This document shows positions 1 to 11,270 of a DNA stretch of 64,000 bases, piece by piece. Position 1 is the stretch's first letter; every line of letters begins with the position of its first letter. The notes beneath the pieces were generated by a model, which did no database searches, was not told where the DNA came from, and was given only the letters and a program-made list of their open reading frames with translations. Source of the DNA: Serratia sp. FDAARGOS_506 (lineage in GTDB: Bacteria; Pseudomonadota; Gammaproteobacteria; Enterobacterales; Enterobacteriaceae); the NCBI RefSeq assembly GCF_003812745.1, contig NZ_CP033831.1, positions 2,604,001 to 2,668,000 on the forward strand. Reading direction: 5' to 3'. The position numbers and the translations under genes are program-made.

Positions 1-63
1 CAGGAACGTCGGGTCGATGTGGATTTTGGTCCAGATCGAGCCTTTTTGTTGGCTTTCAGTCAT
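1..63 (-). CDS. rodA: Peptidoglycan glycosyltransferase RodA, N-terminal fragment
   Basis: Only the first 21 codons are inside the window; the gene runs off the left edge. The reverse strand reads MTESQQKGSIWTKIHIDPTF, which matches the start of enterobacterial RodA (MrdB), the SEDS-family inner-membrane polymerase that works with PBP2 in lateral wall growth. It begins 8 bases after the stop of the PBP2 gene, as in the usual mrdA-mrdB operon. Identity rests on this short stretch plus gene order. Confidence 0.85.
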   Translation of the reverse strand, partial: MTESQQKGSIWTKIHIDPTFL

Positions 64-71
64 GTTCTACC

Positions 72-1967
72 TTAGTCACCTTCTACGCCAGGCGGCAGCG
101 GGGCCTCGCTTGGCAATTGCGTATTGTTGTCGCCCAGCAGAATATGGTCGAGGATCTGGCGGGTAATGGTGCCCACCGCCGGACCGGAGCCGCCGTTTTC
201 CAGAATGATGGCGACCGACACCGTCGGGTTGTTGAACGGCGCGAAGGCGGTCATCAGTTTGTGATCGCGCAGGTGCTCCGCCAGTTTGTGGGCGTTGTAG
301 GTTTCGTAGCCGAATACCTGTGCGGTACCCGATTTCGCCGCGGCTTTGTAAGGTGCGTCCGCAAAGTACTTGCGCGCCGTCCCGTTCGGACGGTTGGCCA
401 CCCCGTACATGCCGTCTTTGGCGATTTCCCAGAAGCCGGAGTGAATATCGCCGATCTGCGTGTCTTCTTCCTGTTTGAACGGCACCAGCGCGCCGTTGAC
501 GCGGGTGCTCTGCAGCAGGTGCGGCGTTTTGACGTTACCGTCGTTGATCAGGGTGTTCAGCGCCTTGGCCATCTGGATCGGCGTGGCAGTCCAGTAACCC
601 TGGCCGATGCCCACCGGAATGGTGTCGCCCTGATACCACGGCTTTTTATAGCGCTTCAGCTTCCACTCGCGCGTCGGCATCAGGCCGGAGCGCTCTTCGG
701 ACAGATCGATGCCGGTGTATTGGCCATAACCGAATTTGGTCAGCCAGCTCGACAGCCGATCGATCCCCATGTCATAGGCGACCTGATAGAAGTAGGTATC
801 CGCGGACTCTTCCAGCGCTTTGGTGACGTTCAGGCGGCCGTGGCCCCATTTTTTCCAGTCGCGGAAGCGTTTTTCCGAGCCGGGCAGCTGCCACCAGCCA
901 GGATCGAACACCACGGTATTCTTGGTGATCACCCCGGCGCTGAGCGCCGACACCGCGATATAAGGTTTCACCGTCGACGCGGGCGGGTAAACCCCTTGCG
1001 TGGCGCGGTTGATCAGCGGGCGATTCGGATCGTTCAGCAGACCCTGATAGTCTTTGCTGGAAATGCCGTCCACGAACAGGTTTGGATCGTAGCTCGGGTT
1101 GGACACCATCGCCAGGATGGCGCCGGTGCGCGGATCGCTCACCACCACCGCGGCGCGGCTGCCGACCAGCAGCTGTTCGATATAGCGCTGCAGGTTGAGA
1201 TCGAGCGTCAGGTAGACGTCCTGACCGGCGGAAGGCGGCTGCTCGTGCAATTGGCGGATCACCCGGCCGCGGTTGTTGACCTCGACCTCTTCGTAGCCGG
1301 TTTTGCCGTGCAGCGTGTCTTCGTAATAGCGTTCGATGCCCAGTTTGCCGATATCGTGGGTGGCGGCGTAGTTGGCCAACTTGCCGTCTTTGTCCAGGCG
1401 TTCGACGTCGCGGTCGTTGATCTTCGACACGTAGCCGGTGACGTGGGTGAGGGCGGAACCGTAAGGGTAGTAGCGGCGCTGGTAGCCTTTCACTTCCACG
1501 CCGGGGAAGCGGAACTGATTGACCGCAAAGCGGGCGACCTGCACTTCGGTCAGCGCGGTCTTCACCGGAATGGAAACGAAACGGCGCGAACGCTTGCGCT
1601 CTTTTTCGAAATTGGTGATGTCGTCGTCGGTCAGGTCGACCACCGTGCGCAGCGCCTGCAGCGTGGCCTTGAGATCGTCAACCTTCTCCGGCATCAGCTC
1701 CAGCTGATAAATGGTGCGGTTGAGCGCCAGCGGGGTGCCGTTGCGATCGTAGATAATGCCGCGGCTGGGCGCGATAGGCACCAGCTTGATGCGGTTTTCG
1801 TTGGAGCGGGTGCGGTAATCCTCGACGCGGACCACTTGCAGATTATACAGGTTGGCGATCAGGATGCCGGTCAGCACCAGGATGACCAAGAACGCCACCA
1901 GGGCGCGGCGTACAAACAGGGCGGATTCAGCCGTATAGTCGCGAAAAGGGTTACGTTCTATTTTCAT
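72..1967 (-). CDS. mrdA: Penicillin-binding protein 2 (elongasome transpeptidase)
   Basis: A 631-residue protein of the normal PBP2 length. It is the DD-transpeptidase that cross-links peptidoglycan during rod elongation, anchored in the inner membrane and acting in the periplasm. One membrane segment lies at about residues 21-42. The penicillin-binding motifs are present: the nucleophile in STVK at Ser331, SAD at 388-390, and KSGT at 545-548. A PBP dimerisation domain occupies roughly residues 60-240. It sits between rlmH and rodA on the same strand, the conserved rsfS-rlmH-mrdA-mrdB order. No sign of damage or unusual composition. Confidence 0.97.
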   Translation of the reverse strand: MKIERNPFRDYTAESALFVRRALVAFLVILVLTGILIANLYNLQVVRVEDYRTRSNENRIKLVPIAPSRGIIYDRNGTPLALNRTIYQLELMPEKVDDLKATLQALRTVVDLTDDDITNFEKERKRSRRFVSIPVKTALTEVQVARFAVNQFRFPGVEVKGYQRRYYPYGSALTHVTGYVSKINDRDVERLDKDGKLANYAATHDIGKLGIERYYEDTLHGKTGYEEVEVNNRGRVIRQLHEQPPSAGQDVYLTLDLNLQRYIEQLLVGSRAAVVVSDPRTGAILAMVSNPSYDPNLFVDGISSKDYQGLLNDPNRPLINRATQGVYPPASTVKPYIAVSALSAGVITKNTVVFDPGWWQLPGSEKRFRDWKKWGHGRLNVTKALEESADTYFYQVAYDMGIDRLSSWLTKFGYGQYTGIDLSEERSGLMPTREWKLKRYKKPWYQGDTIPVGIGQGYWTATPIQMAKALNTLINDGNVKTPHLLQSTRVNGALVPFKQEEDTQIGDIHSGFWEIAKDGMYGVANRPNGTARKYFADAPYKAAAKSGTAQVFGYETYNAHKLAEHLRDHKLMTAFAPFNNPTVSVAIILENGGSGPAVGTITRQILDHILLGDNNTQLPSEAPLPPGVEGD

Positions 1968-2005
1968 CCCGCTGCTTTATTTCACTCTGTCACGGTCACC
2001 ACCGG

Positions 2006-2476
2006 CTATTCCCGGTGGTAAGGATGATTTGTAGTAATACTCCAGGCGCGGTAGAGGCTTTCGGCCACCAGGACGCGCACCAAAGGATGCGGCAATGTCA
2101 ACGGAGAAAGTGACCAGCTCTGCTCGGCAGCGGCTTTGCAAGCGGGCGCCAACCCTTCCGGGCCCCCGATCAGCAAGCTGACGTTACGGCCATCCTGCTT
2201 CCAGCGCTCAAGCTGCTGCGCCAGCTGCGGCGTTTCCCACGGCGTGCCTGGGATATCCAGCGTAACGATGCGGTTGCCTTTGCCCACCGCCGCCAGCATC
2301 TGCTCGCCTTCCTTGTCCAGAATGCGCTTGATGTCGGCGTTTTTGCCGCGTTTGCCCGCCGGGATCTCGGTCAGCTCAAACGGCATATCTTTGGGAAAGC
2401 GGTGCAGGTAATCCATAAAGCCGGTTTGCACCCAGTCTGGCATTTTGGTGCCGACCGCCACCAATTGCAGTTTCAC
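2006..2476 (-). CDS. rlmH: 23S rRNA pseudouridine-1915 N3-methyltransferase RlmH
   Basis: A 156-residue SPOUT-class methyltransferase that uses S-adenosylmethionine to methylate pseudouridine 1915 in helix 69 of 23S rRNA on the assembled 70S ribosome. The trefoil-knot SAM-binding stretch [14 protein letters not shown] (about residues 101-114) and the conserved C-terminus ([14 protein letters not shown]) are visible. The E. coli protein has 155 residues. The gene follows rsfS with a 3-base gap and precedes mrdA, so the three are probably co-transcribed and the first two translationally linked. Confidence 0.96.
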   Translation of the reverse strand: MKLQLVAVGTKMPDWVQTGFMDYLHRFPKDMPFELTEIPAGKRGKNADIKRILDKEGEQMLAAVGKGNRIVTLDIPGTPWETPQLAQQLERWKQDGRNVSLLIGGPEGLAPACKAAAEQSWSLSPLTLPHPLVRVLVAESLYRAWSITTNHPYHRE

Positions 2477-2479
2477 CGC

Positions 2480-2797
2480 TTAGCTCCAGAGTTTTTCCAG
2501 CTCGTACAGGCGACGGCTTTCTTCCTGCATCACGTGCACGATCACTTCGCCCAGATCGACCACGATCCAGTCCGAGGCTTCCTGGCCTTTCATGCCGAAC
2601 AGCTCCATGCCTGCGGCACGAGATTCCTGCACGACGTGGCTGGCGATCGACATCACGTGGCGAGTCGAAGTGCCGGTGCAGATGATCATGCAATCGGTGA
2701 TGCTGGATTTGCCCTGGACGTCCAGAGCGATAATGTCTTGGCCTTTCAGATCATCGATTTTATCGATGACGAAATCTTGGAGCGCTTTACCTTGCAA
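2480..2797 (-). CDS. rsfS: Ribosomal silencing factor RsfS
   Basis: A 105-residue protein that binds L14 (uL14) on the 50S subunit and blocks subunit joining when nutrients are short. The sequence [20 protein letters not shown] and the end [11 protein letters not shown] match the family along its whole length. The start is a TTG codon (2795-2797 read in reverse) preceded by a strong GAGGGGG ribosome binding site; no upstream in-frame ATG gives the family's N-terminus. E. coli rsfS is, to my recollection, also TTG-initiated. E. coli carries cobC between nadD and rsfS; here there is only a 194-base spacer. Confidence 0.95.
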   Translation of the reverse strand: MQGKALQDFVIDKIDDLKGQDIIALDVQGKSSITDCMIICTGTSTRHVMSIASHVVQESRAAGMELFGMKGQEASDWIVVDLGEVIVHVMQEESRRLYELEKLWS

Positions 2798-2991
2798 AGG
2801 TTCCCCCTCGGGTGTGTTCTGTTCAGTCGGCTGCGGCGGGCAAAATGCGCGCGCCGCGGCGTAACCGGATAATGGTTTCGGCAGGCTGCCGCTGAAAGCC
2901 AGCTAACTGGTGACTGCCCGGCCAGCTAAGGTTTCCGGGGTTTTCAGCGGATACCTGAAAAATAGCGGCGCAGTATATCACGCACCTTTCG

Positions 2992-3654
2992 CTAGCGATA
3001 TAAACCCTGCAACTCGATATAGCGCTGCACCGGGCGTGGCAGCAGGTCGTCGCAGTTGAGGCCCTGATGGCGGCGCTGGCGGATCTCGGTGGCGGAAATT
3101 TCCAGCTCCGGCGTATCGGCCAAATAGATATGGCCGTGCGGGCGACGGCTGAGCAATGCCGGGTCGGCGGTGCGATGGTGTTCCAGCCACTGCTGCAGTT
3201 CTGGCGTGTCCATGCGATCGTTATAGCCCGGGCGCGCCAGCACCAGCAGATGGCAGACGTCCAACAGCGCCTGCCAGCGATGCCACTTATGCAGCGTCAG
3301 CAGCGAGTCCTGGCCAATAATAAACGCCAGCGGCTGCGCGGCGCCACGCTCTTTACGAATCGTTTCCAACGTCTCGATGGTGTAGGAGGGAGTGGTGCGG
3401 TGCAGTTCGCGATCGTCGACCGCAAACAGCGGATTGCCGGCGATCGCCAGCTCGACCATTTTCAGGCGCTGCTGCGCATTGGCCTCCGGCTGCGGGCGGT
3501 GCGGCGGCACGTGGTTAGGCAGCAGCGTAACGCGATTCAGGCCCACTTCGGTAGCCAACGCTTCCACCGGCCGCAGGTGGCCGTAGTGGATCGGGTCAAA
3601 GGTGCCGCCGAACAGCGCGTGCAAAACGGTGGGGTGTTCCGGATTAGTGGGCAT
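2992..3654 (-). CDS. nadD: Nicotinate-mononucleotide adenylyltransferase
   Basis: A 220-residue nucleotidyltransferase that makes deamido-NAD from nicotinate mononucleotide and ATP in cytosolic NAD synthesis. The adenylyltransferase signature [11 protein letters not shown] lies at residues 16-26, and the C-terminal ISATEIR motif of the family is present near residue 180. I chose the ATG at 3654 because the family begins just before GGTFD; a longer reading to 3732 would lie wholly inside holA. The start overlaps the holA stop by 11 bases, which suggests translational coupling. Confidence 0.95.
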   Translation of the reverse strand: MPTNPEHPTVLHALFGGTFDPIHYGHLRPVEALATEVGLNRVTLLPNHVPPHRPQPEANAQQRLKMVELAIAGNPLFAVDDRELHRTTPSYTIETLETIRKERGAAQPLAFIIGQDSLLTLHKWHRWQALLDVCHLLVLARPGYNDRMDTPELQQWLEHHRTADPALLSRRPHGHIYLADTPELEISATEIRQRRHQGLNCDDLLPRPVQRYIELQGLYR

Positions 3655-4678
3655 CGGTAAAACTCGTGGCCAAGGGTTTGCCGCACAGCAGCATCGACAG
3701 GGTTTCCAGTTCCGGCCAGACCGACTGGCCATAATCCTGTTTGAGGGTCAGCTCGATTTGCGTCAGCAGCTGTACCGCCTGTTGCAGCTGGGGGCCGGAG
3801 AGACGTTGCAGCGCCTGGGTCACCAGCGGGCGGCGGTTCTGCCAAACCTTGTGTTGATCGAACAGCGTGCGCAGCGGCGCGGAAGCCATGCGGCGCTGCA
3901 GCGTCAGCAGCAGCAGCAGTTCGCGTTGCAGAGTGCGCAGCAGGATCACTGGCTCCACGTCTTCTTGCTGCAGCTGCTGCAAGATATGCCAGGCGCGCTT
4001 GCTCTTGCCGGCCAGCAGGGCATCCAGCCAGTGGAACGGTGTGAAGTGGGCGGCGTCGTTCACTGCCTGTTCGACGCGCGGCAACGTGAGCTTGCCGTCC
4101 GGGTGCAGCAGCGACAGCCGCTCCAACGCCTGCGAGAGCGCCAGCAGATTGCCTTCGTAGCAGTAGCACAGCAGCTGATTGGCGGCGTCGTCCAACTCCA
4201 GCTTCATCGCCTTGGCGCGCGTGGCGACCCAGCGCGGCAGCTGTGTCTGTTCCGGCGTCTGGCAACTGACGAGGGCGCCGTGCGGGCTGAGCGCCTTGAA
4301 CCAGGCGCTGTTTTCCTGCGCTTTGGTGAGGCGTGGGCCGCGCAGGATCAGCAGAATATCCTCGTGCAGCAGCGTGGCGAGCTTGGCCAGCTGTTCGCCG
4401 ATCGGCGCCGTCGGGCCGTTTTCCGGGAAGATCAGCAACAGTGTCTGGCGGCTGGCGAACAGGCTCATCGCCTGGCAGATGCCGAAGATGGCGTCCCAGT
4501 CGGTATGGGCGTCGAGGGAAATGCTGTAGTGCTCGCTGAACTGCTGCTGTTGCGCGGCCTGCCGGAGCAAATCCTGGCTCTCCTGCAGCAGCAGCGGTTC
4601 ATTGCCGCTCAATAAATAACAAGCGCGCAGCCCCTCTCGGAGCTGCGCGGCAAGTTGTTCCGGGTAAATGCGGATCAT
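3644..4678 (-). CDS. holA: DNA polymerase III delta subunit
   Basis: A 344-residue clamp-loader subunit that opens the beta sliding clamp as part of the DnaX complex. It begins [20 protein letters not shown] and shows the delta-subunit fold with a degenerate AAA+ region that lacks a Walker A motif, then a C-terminal collar domain. Length equals the E. coli protein (343). The ATG overlaps the lptE stop in an ATGA (4675-4678), and its own end overlaps nadD, so lptE, holA and nadD form a tightly coupled run behind leuS. Confidence 0.96.
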   Translation of the reverse strand: MIRIYPEQLAAQLREGLRACYLLSGNEPLLLQESQDLLRQAAQQQQFSEHYSISLDAHTDWDAIFGICQAMSLFASRQTLLLIFPENGPTAPIGEQLAKLATLLHEDILLILRGPRLTKAQENSAWFKALSPHGALVSCQTPEQTQLPRWVATRAKAMKLELDDAANQLLCYCYEGNLLALSQALERLSLLHPDGKLTLPRVEQAVNDAAHFTPFHWLDALLAGKSKRAWHILQQLQQEDVEPVILLRTLQRELLLLLTLQRRMASAPLRTLFDQHKVWQNRRPLVTQALQRLSGPQLQQAVQLLTQIELTLKQDYGQSVWPELETLSMLLCGKPLATSFTDAH

Positions 4679-5235
4679 TGTGCGGTTTGGCTTGCCGCTC
4701 GTTCACCGGCGGCAGCGGCTTTCTGCCGGTTCTCTTCTTCCGCCGCATGCACGGTCAGCAGTTTGCGCACCAGTTGTTGCGCCGCCTGCTCACGCATTTC
4801 CTGGCGAATGATCTCCTGTTCGGAGTCCTTGGCCAGCGCGGTCAGCGGGTTGTCGAAGAAGGAACGGAACACTTTCACCGACAGCGGATACAGGTCATGG
4901 CCCGGGAGCAGCACCTGTGCCTGCACGGTCAGCACCAGCTGGTACTCGGCGGTTTTACCGTCCTGGAAGATCGAAGCGGTATCCTGGCTTTCCGTCGCGC
5001 CGACGATGCGCAGGGAAGGCACGTCTTTACGCTTCGGATCGCTGACGATAGTCACATCGTTCAGACGCAGCTGCTCACGCACCGCGCGCGTCAACGGGCC
5101 GTAAGGATCCGAACTGTCCAGGATCAGCGTTTTCATTTCATTCGGCACCTGCGTGGTGCCACGCAGGTGAAAACCGCAGCCGGCGGTGACCAGCACCGCC
5201 AACCCCAGCAACAGCGTCAGAATACGTTGTCGCAC
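4675..5235 (-). CDS. lptE: LPS-assembly lipoprotein LptE
   Basis: A 186-residue outer-membrane lipoprotein that plugs the LptD barrel and helps deliver lipopolysaccharide to the cell surface. The N-terminus is a lipoprotein signal with the lipobox VTAGC and acylated Cys20. The mature part is the compact LptE domain followed by a lysine/alanine/glutamine-rich tail. It lies 14 bases downstream of leuS and overlaps holA by 4 bases. Formerly called rlpB. Nothing unusual in length or composition. Confidence 0.95.
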   Translation of the reverse strand: MRQRILTLLLGLAVLVTAGCGFHLRGTTQVPNEMKTLILDSSDPYGPLTRAVREQLRLNDVTIVSDPKRKDVPSLRIVGATESQDTASIFQDGKTAEYQLVLTVQAQVLLPGHDLYPLSVKVFRSFFDNPLTALAKDSEQEIIRQEMREQAAQQLVRKLLTVHAAEEENRQKAAAAGERAASQTAQ

Positions 5236-5249
5236 AACTCCTCCTTGTG

Positions 5250-7832
5250 TTAACCCACAACCAGGTTAAGCAGTTTGCCCGGAACGTAGATCACTTTGCG
5301 AATCGTGACGCCGTCCAGATATTTAGCCACCAGATGCTCTTCGGCAGCGCGCGCGCGCACTTGCTCTTCGGTCGCATCGGCAGATACGGTGATTTTAGCG
5401 CGAACCTTGCCGTTTACCTGCACCACCACCAGCTTGGAGTCTTCGACCATCGCCTGCTCGTCGGCAACCGGCCATGGCGCGGTGTCCACGTCGCCTTCGC
5501 CGCCCAGTGCCTGCCACAGGGTGAAGCACACGTGCGGGGTGAACGGATACAGCATGCGAACCACGGCCAGCAGCGCTTCTTGCAGCAGCGCGCGATCCTG
5601 CTCGCTCTCTTGCGGCGCGCGGGCCAGCTTGTTCATCAGCTCCATCACGGCGGCGATCGCGGTGTTGAAGGTCTGGCGGCGGCCGATATCGTCGGTTACC
5701 TTGGCGATGGTTTTGTGCAGATCGCGGCGCAGCGCTTTCTGATCTTCGTTCAGCGCCGCCACGTCCAGCGGTTGCACCGCGCCTTTTTCCACGTGATCGT
5801 AGGCCAGTTTCCACACGCGTTTCAGGAAGCGGTTAGCCCCTTCCACGCCGGATTCCTGCCACTCCAGCGTCATTTCTGCCGGCGAAGCGAACATCATGAA
5901 CAGACGCACGGTGTCCGCGCCGTATTTTTCCACCATCTCCTGCGGGTCAATGCCGTTATTTTTCGACTTCGACATTTTGCTCATGCCAGCATAGACCAGT
6001 TCACGGCCTTGCGGATCGGTGGCCTTGATGATGCGGCCCTTGTCGTCGCGCTCGACGGTGGCATCAACCGGAGATACCCAGACGCGCTCGCCGCTGTTGC
6101 CGGTGTAGTAGAAGGCGTCGGCCAGCACCATACCCTGACACAGCAGGCGCTTGGCCGGCTCGTCGGAATCCACCAGGCCGGCATCGCGCATCAGCTTGTG
6201 GAAGAAGCGGAAATACATCAGGTGCATGATGGCGTGCTCGATGCCGCCGATATATTGATCGACCGGCAGCCAGTAGTTGGCGGCGGCCGGATCCAGCATG
6301 CCTTGGTCATACTGCGGGCAGGTGTAGCGCGCGTAGTACCAGGAAGACTCCATGAAGGTGTCGAAGGTGTCGGTTTCACGCAGCGCCGGCTGGCCGTTGA
6401 CGGTGGTCTTCGCCCACTCAGGATCGGCCTTGATCGGGCTGGTGATGCCGTCCATGACCACGTCTTCCGGCAGGATCACCGGCAGTTGGTCTTCCGGCGT
6501 CGGCATTACGGTGCCGTCTTCCAGCGTCACCATCGGGATTGGCGCGCCCCAGTAACGCTGACGGGAGACGCCCCAGTCACGCAGACGGTAGTTGACCTTG
6601 CGCTGGCCCACGCCCTTGGCGACCAGTTTGTCGGCGATGGCGTTGAAGCCCGCCTCATTATCCAACCCGTCGAATTCGCCGGAGTTGAACAGCGCGCCTT
6701 TGTCGGTCATCGCTTCGGCGCTCACGTCAGGCCGGCTGCCGTCGAGGTTCAGGATCACCGGTTTGATCGGCAAATCGTATTTGGTGGCGAATTCCCAGTC
6801 GCGCTGGTCGTGCGCCGGTACCGCCATCACGGCGCCGGTGCCGTATTCCATCAGTACGAAGTTGGCGACCCACACCGGCAGCTTTTCGCCGCTCAGCGGA
6901 TGGACAACGAACAGGCCGGTCGGCATGCCTTTCTTCTCCATCGTCGCCATTTCGGCTTCGGCCACTTTGGTGTTGCGGCATTCGTCGATGAAGTCGGTCA
7001 GCGCCGGGTTGTTGCGCGCGCCCTGTTGCGCCAGCGGGTGGCCCGCGGCGACCGCCACGTAGGTGGCGCCCATGAAGGTGTCGGGACGGGTGGTGTAAAC
7101 CGTCAGCTTCTCTTCGCTGCCAGCCACGTCGAAGGTGATTTCCACGCCTTCGGAGCGGCCAATCCAGTTGCGCTGCATGGTTTTCACCTGCTCCGGCCAG
7201 CTTTCCAGCGTGTCCAGATCGTTCAGCAGCTGATCGGCGTAGGCAGTGATTTTGATGAACCACTGCGGGATCTCTTTACGCTCGACCTTGGTGTCGCAGC
7301 GCCAGCAGCAGCCGTCGATAACCTGTTCGTTGGCCAGCACGGTCAGATCGTGCGGGCACCAGTTCACCGCCGAGGTCTTTTTGTAGACCAGGCCTTTTTC
7401 ATACAGCTTGGTGAAGAACCACTGTTCCCAGCGGTAGTATTCCGGCTGGCAGGTGGCGATTTCGCGATCCCAGTCGTAGCCGAAGCCCAGCAGTTTCAGC
7501 TGGTTCTTCATGTATTCGATGTTGTCGTAGGTCCACGGGGCCGGTGCAGTGTTGTTTTTCACCGCCGCGCCTTCCGCCGGCAGGCCGAACGCATCCCAGC
7601 CGATCGGCTGCAATACGTTTTTGCCCAGCATGCGCTGATAGCGAGAGATCACGTCGCCGATAGTGTAGTTACGAACGTGGCCCATGTGCAGTCGGCCGGA
7701 CGGGTAAGGCAGCATGGATAGGCAGTAGTACTTTTCCTTGCTGTCGTCTTCGGTAACTTTGAAAGTCTGCTTCTCTTGCCAGTGAAGCTGTACGTTCGAT
7801 TCTATGTCTTCTGGACGGTATTGCTCTTGCAT
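5250..7832 (-). CDS. leuS: Leucyl-tRNA synthetase
   Basis: An 860-residue class I aminoacyl-tRNA synthetase that charges tRNA-Leu and edits mischarged amino acids. The HIGH motif is HMGH at residues 49-52 and the KMSKS motif is at residues 619-623. A large editing (CP1) domain lies between about residues 225 and 415, and a zinc-binding segment with Cys pairs (CWRC near residue 175) precedes it. The length matches E. coli LeuS (860). It is the first gene of the leftward leuS-lptE-holA-nadD run; the 288-base gap to the divergent ybeL must hold its promoter. Confidence 0.98.
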   Translation of the reverse strand: MQEQYRPEDIESNVQLHWQEKQTFKVTEDDSKEKYYCLSMLPYPSGRLHMGHVRNYTIGDVISRYQRMLGKNVLQPIGWDAFGLPAEGAAVKNNTAPAPWTYDNIEYMKNQLKLLGFGYDWDREIATCQPEYYRWEQWFFTKLYEKGLVYKKTSAVNWCPHDLTVLANEQVIDGCCWRCDTKVERKEIPQWFIKITAYADQLLNDLDTLESWPEQVKTMQRNWIGRSEGVEITFDVAGSEEKLTVYTTRPDTFMGATYVAVAAGHPLAQQGARNNPALTDFIDECRNTKVAEAEMATMEKKGMPTGLFVVHPLSGEKLPVWVANFVLMEYGTGAVMAVPAHDQRDWEFATKYDLPIKPVILNLDGSRPDVSAEAMTDKGALFNSGEFDGLDNEAGFNAIADKLVAKGVGQRKVNYRLRDWGVSRQRYWGAPIPMVTLEDGTVMPTPEDQLPVILPEDVVMDGITSPIKADPEWAKTTVNGQPALRETDTFDTFMESSWYYARYTCPQYDQGMLDPAAANYWLPVDQYIGGIEHAIMHLMYFRFFHKLMRDAGLVDSDEPAKRLLCQGMVLADAFYYTGNSGERVWVSPVDATVERDDKGRIIKATDPQGRELVYAGMSKMSKSKNNGIDPQEMVEKYGADTVRLFMMFASPAEMTLEWQESGVEGANRFLKRVWKLAYDHVEKGAVQPLDVAALNEDQKALRRDLHKTIAKVTDDIGRRQTFNTAIAAVMELMNKLARAPQESEQDRALLQEALLAVVRMLYPFTPHVCFTLWQALGGEGDVDTAPWPVADEQAMVEDSKLVVVQVNGKVRAKITVSADATEEQVRARAAEEHLVAKYLDGVTIRKVIYVPGKLLNLVVG

Positions 7833-8120
7833 GGCGGCCGGTGGTCCTGTAGGTGTAAACCGTTGCCCCGGTTATTAGAGGCAACGCAATGAACATTTAG
7901 TATTCGTAGATCCGCATAGCATAGCTGATAAGACCTCCCGGCAACAACTCCAAGCGCCCGACTCGACGCATTTAAAAAAAACGCCGCCATGACGCGGCTC
8001 ACAACCTGCTGATCCCGCATCTTGCCAAGTGACATCAGTCATTTACGGCTAAAATAAGAACAAGTAGCTTAGGGGTATCCCTACAGCCAAGTCCGGCGCA
8101 GCGTTTATCGAGGAGAGTCT

Positions 8121-8603
8121 ATGAACAAGGTTGCTCAGTATTACCGCGAATTGGTGGCATCGCTCACCGAACGTCTGAAAAACGGTGAACGCGATATCGA
8201 CGAACTGGTGGCCAGCGCCGAGCGGCAGCTGAACGAGGCCGAAGATCTGACCCGCGATGAGGTTCGGCAGGTAACGCAGGCTGTGCGGCGCGATCTGGAA
8301 GAATTCGCTCGCAGCTACCAGGAGAGCCGTGACGAGTTTAGCGATAGCGTGTTTATGCGGGTGATCAAAGAGAGCCTATGGCAGGAGCTGGCGGATATCA
8401 CCGACAAAACCCAGTTGGAGTGGCGTGAGGTGTTCAAGGATGTCAGCCACCACGGCGTTTACCACAGCGGTGAAGTGGTGGGGCTGGGCAATCTGGTGTG
8501 CGAGCAGTGTCACTATCATCTGGCGTTCTACACGCCGGAGGTGCTGCCGCTCTGCCCGAAATGCGGTCACGATCAGTTCCAGCGTCGGCCGTTTGAACCT
8601 TGA
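8121..8603 (+). CDS. ybeL: YbeL-type zinc-ribbon protein (DUF1451)
   Basis: A 160-residue soluble protein of unknown function. The first 110 residues are charged and predicted helical, compatible with a coiled coil. The last third carries a zinc ribbon with cysteines 127, 130, 145 and 148 (CEQC ... CPKC). It is preceded by an AGGAG ribosome binding site and lies divergent to leuS, the same position as E. coli ybeL. The family assignment comes from the Cys pattern, length and location; no biochemical role can be read from the sequence. Confidence 0.88.
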   Translation: MNKVAQYYRELVASLTERLKNGERDIDELVASAERQLNEAEDLTRDEVRQVTQAVRRDLEEFARSYQESRDEFSDSVFMRVIKESLWQELADITDKTQLEWREVFKDVSHHGVYHSGEVVGLGNLVCEQCHYHLAFYTPEVLPLCPKCGHDQFQRRPFEP

Positions 8604-8606
8604 TGA

Positions 8607-8630
8607 CGTTCCCCGCCATGGCGGGGAACG
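8607..8630. terminator. Perfect 24-bp palindrome between convergent ybeL and azoreductase genes
   Basis: The arms CGTTCCCCGCC and its complement meet at ATGGC with no loop bases outside the stem, starting 3 bases after the ybeL stop and ending 13 bases before the azoreductase stop. It can form the same hairpin on either RNA, so it probably limits readthrough in both directions, although neither side has a U-tract. Confidence 0.6.
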
Positions 8631-8643
8631 CTAAGGCCGGCGT

Positions 8644-9369
<726 letters not shown>

Positions 9370-9459
9370 CTAATCGGTAACGATGTCAGTCGGTGTAAAC
9401 GCATGGTAGAGGCAAGCCAGGCACAGTGATAGCGCAAAAATTCGCTGAGTTAAATCAAA

Positions 9460-9489
9460 AAACTTGAATGAGGGGCGCGAGCGCGCCCC
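9460..9489 (-). terminator. Probable terminator of rihA
   Basis: Read leftward from the rihA stop, GGGGCGC and GCGCCCC pair around a GAGC/GCTC loop (9472-9489) and are followed about 9 bases later by a run of six T (9460-9465). The strong stem fits an intrinsic terminator, though the T-run is offset from it. Confidence 0.55.
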
Positions 9490-9496
9490 GATGGGA

Positions 9497-10429
9497 TCAA
9501 TAACGCGCTACGCGCTCGACCAGCAGATCGATAAAGCCTTCGCGATTGATGCCGGTCAGCACTTCCACGTTGGCCGCGTTGCCGGTTTGCTGGAAATAGT
9601 CCACCACCGTCATGCCGACGGTGTATTCCCCTTTGGTTTCCACCCCCACCCAGCGCTCTATGCCGGTAAACAACTGCGGCGCCAGCAGCCAGGCGATGGT
9701 GCAGGGATCGTGCATCGCCGCGCCGGGCAGGCCGCGTGGATGGCTGAGGTACAGCGGCAGGTAAAAATCGAGCATCTCCGCGACCGCCTGCGCGACCGGA
9801 TTGTCTATCTGACGAATGCGCTCGATATCCTGCGGCAACACCAGCGCCTGATGGGTGACGTTCAGCCCGGCCATGGTCAGCGGCACGCCGGATTTCAGCA
9901 CCATTTCGGCGGCTTCGGGATCGACGAAGATGTTGAACTCTGCGACCGGCGTGGTATTGCCGGCGTTCATGCCGCCGCCCATAAATACGATGCGCTCGAT
10001 GCGGCTTTTCAGCTCGGCATGCTGGGCCAGCAGCAGGGCGATGTTAGTCATCGGGCCGGTGACAACCAGGGTCATCGGCAGCGGGCTGGCGCGCAGCAGG
10101 TCGGCGATAAGCTCGACGGCGCCGCGGGGATCGGGTTTGATGGTCGGCGTCGGCAGGTGGGTGTTGCCCATGCCGGTTTTGCCGTGGACATAGTCGGCGA
10201 TCACCAGTTCGCGCATCAGCGGGCCGCCGGCGCCGGCGGCGACCGGAATGTCCTCGCGCTGCATCAGGGTCAACAGGCCCAGCGCGTTATGCAGGGTTTT
10301 CTCCGGCGTCTGGTTGCCGGCGGAGGTGGTGATGGCTTTGACGTCCAGCTCCGGCGAACGCAGCGCCATGGCCAGCGCGATGGCGTCGTCGAGGCCGGGA
10401 TCGCAATCGATGATAATAGGGCGGGGCAT
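9497..10429 (-). CDS. rihA: Pyrimidine-specific ribonucleoside hydrolase RihA
   Basis: A 310-residue nucleoside hydrolase that cleaves cytidine and uridine to base and ribose. The N-terminal calcium-binding motif DCDPGLDD (residues 8-15) and the HDPC motif with the catalytic-site histidine (near residue 240) are present. I used the ATG at 10429, which has a GAGGAGAAAG ribosome binding site; the upstream extension to 10471 adds residues absent from the 311-residue E. coli protein. It stands beside gltL as in E. coli, where rihA is also next to gltIJKL. Confidence 0.93.
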   Translation of the reverse strand: MPRPIIIDCDPGLDDAIALAMALRSPELDVKAITTSAGNQTPEKTLHNALGLLTLMQREDIPVAAGAGGPLMRELVIADYVHGKTGMGNTHLPTPTIKPDPRGAVELIADLLRASPLPMTLVVTGPMTNIALLLAQHAELKSRIERIVFMGGGMNAGNTTPVAEFNIFVDPEAAEMVLKSGVPLTMAGLNVTHQALVLPQDIERIRQIDNPVAQAVAEMLDFYLPLYLSHPRGLPGAAMHDPCTIAWLLAPQLFTGIERWVGVETKGEYTVGMTVVDYFQQTGNAANVEVLTGINREGFIDLLVERVARY

Positions 10430-10511
10430 GTTCTTTCTCCTCTGTTTGTTATCCAGCGAGCATCGGATCAAAACCGGGGAGAAACAAGCGCTTTTAGTGC
10501 CGGGAGAGAGG

Positions 10512-10533
10512 ATGCGCCCCTGACGGGGCGCAT
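10512..10533 (-). terminator. Hairpin downstream of gltL
   Basis: ATGCGCCCC and GGGGCGCAT form a perfect 9-bp stem around TGAC/GTCA, 11 bases after the gltL stop. There is no U-run after it on the gltL strand, so it may act as a 3-prime stabilising hairpin or a weak terminator rather than a classic one. Confidence 0.5.
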
Positions 10534-10544
10534 GGATGGCGTAT

Positions 10545-11270
10545 TTAGTGCAGGATCTTGGCCAGGAAGTCCTTGGCGCGCTCGGACTCGGGGTTGTTGA
10601 AGAAATCGTCTTTGTTGCGGTCTTCGACGATTTTGCCTTCGTCCATAAAGATCACCCGATTCGCCACCTTGCGGGCGAAGCCCATTTCGTGGGTCACCAC
10701 CATCATGGTCATGCCTTCGTTCGCCAACTCGACCATCACGTCCAGCACTTCGTTGATCATTTCAGGATCGAGCGCCGAAGTTGGTTCATCGAACAGCATG
10801 GCGATAGGATCCATGCACAGCGCGCGGGCGATGGCGACGCGCTGCTGCTGGCCGCCGGACAGCTGACCGGGGAACTTGTTGGCATGGGCGGAGAGGCCGA
10901 CGCGTTCCAGCAGCTTCAGGCCCTTCTCGCGCGAGGCGCTCTTGTCGCGCTTGAGCACTTTCACCTGCGCCAGCGTCAGGTTGTCGATGATAGACAGGTG
11001 CGGGAACAGCTCGAAGTGTTGGAACACCATGCCGACCTTGGCACGCAGCTGCGCCAGGTTGGTTTTCTTGTCGTTGACCGGCGTGCCGTTCACCAGGATG
11101 TCGCCCTGCTGGATTGGCTCGAGGCCGTTGACGGTTTTGATCAGGGTGGACTTGCCGGAACCTGAAGGACCGCAGACGACGACCACTTCGCCTTTTTTCA
11201 CTTCGGTGGTGCAATCGGTCAACACCTGAAAGTGACCGTACCACTTAGAAACATTTTTCAGGGATATCAT
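10545..11270 (-). CDS. gltL: Glutamate/aspartate ABC transporter ATPase
   Basis: A 241-residue polar-amino-acid ABC ATPase that powers the GltIJKL importer from the cytosolic face. The Walker A box GPSGSGKST is at residues 34-42, the ABC signature LSGGQQQR is near 135, and Walker [10 protein letters not shown] follows. The ATG at 11270 shares a base with the gltK stop (TGATG), giving coupled translation; the upstream TTG at 11273 would add only one residue. Length equals E. coli GltL. Confidence 0.96.
   Translation of the reverse strand: MISLKNVSKWYGHFQVLTDCTTEVKKGEVVVVCGPSGSGKSTLIKTVNGLEPIQQGDILVNGTPVNDKKTNLAQLRAKVGMVFQHFELFPHLSIIDNLTLAQVKVLKRDKSASREKGLKLLERVGLSAHANKFPGQLSGGQQQRVAIARALCMDPIAMLFDEPTSALDPEMINEVLDVMVELANEGMTMMVVTHEMGFARKVANRVIFMDEGKIVEDRNKDDFFNNPESERAKDFLAKILH

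Noticed and set aside
117-2021. A 634-residue open frame opposite mrdA
   Set aside because: It is antisense to a gene with all PBP2 motifs, and its Arg/His/Gln-rich composition is typical of the shadow of a high-GC gene.
5247-7721. An 824-residue open frame opposite leuS
   Set aside because: Shadow frame; leuS has intact HIGH and KMSKS motifs and full length. No ribosome binding site or family pattern on the opposite strand.
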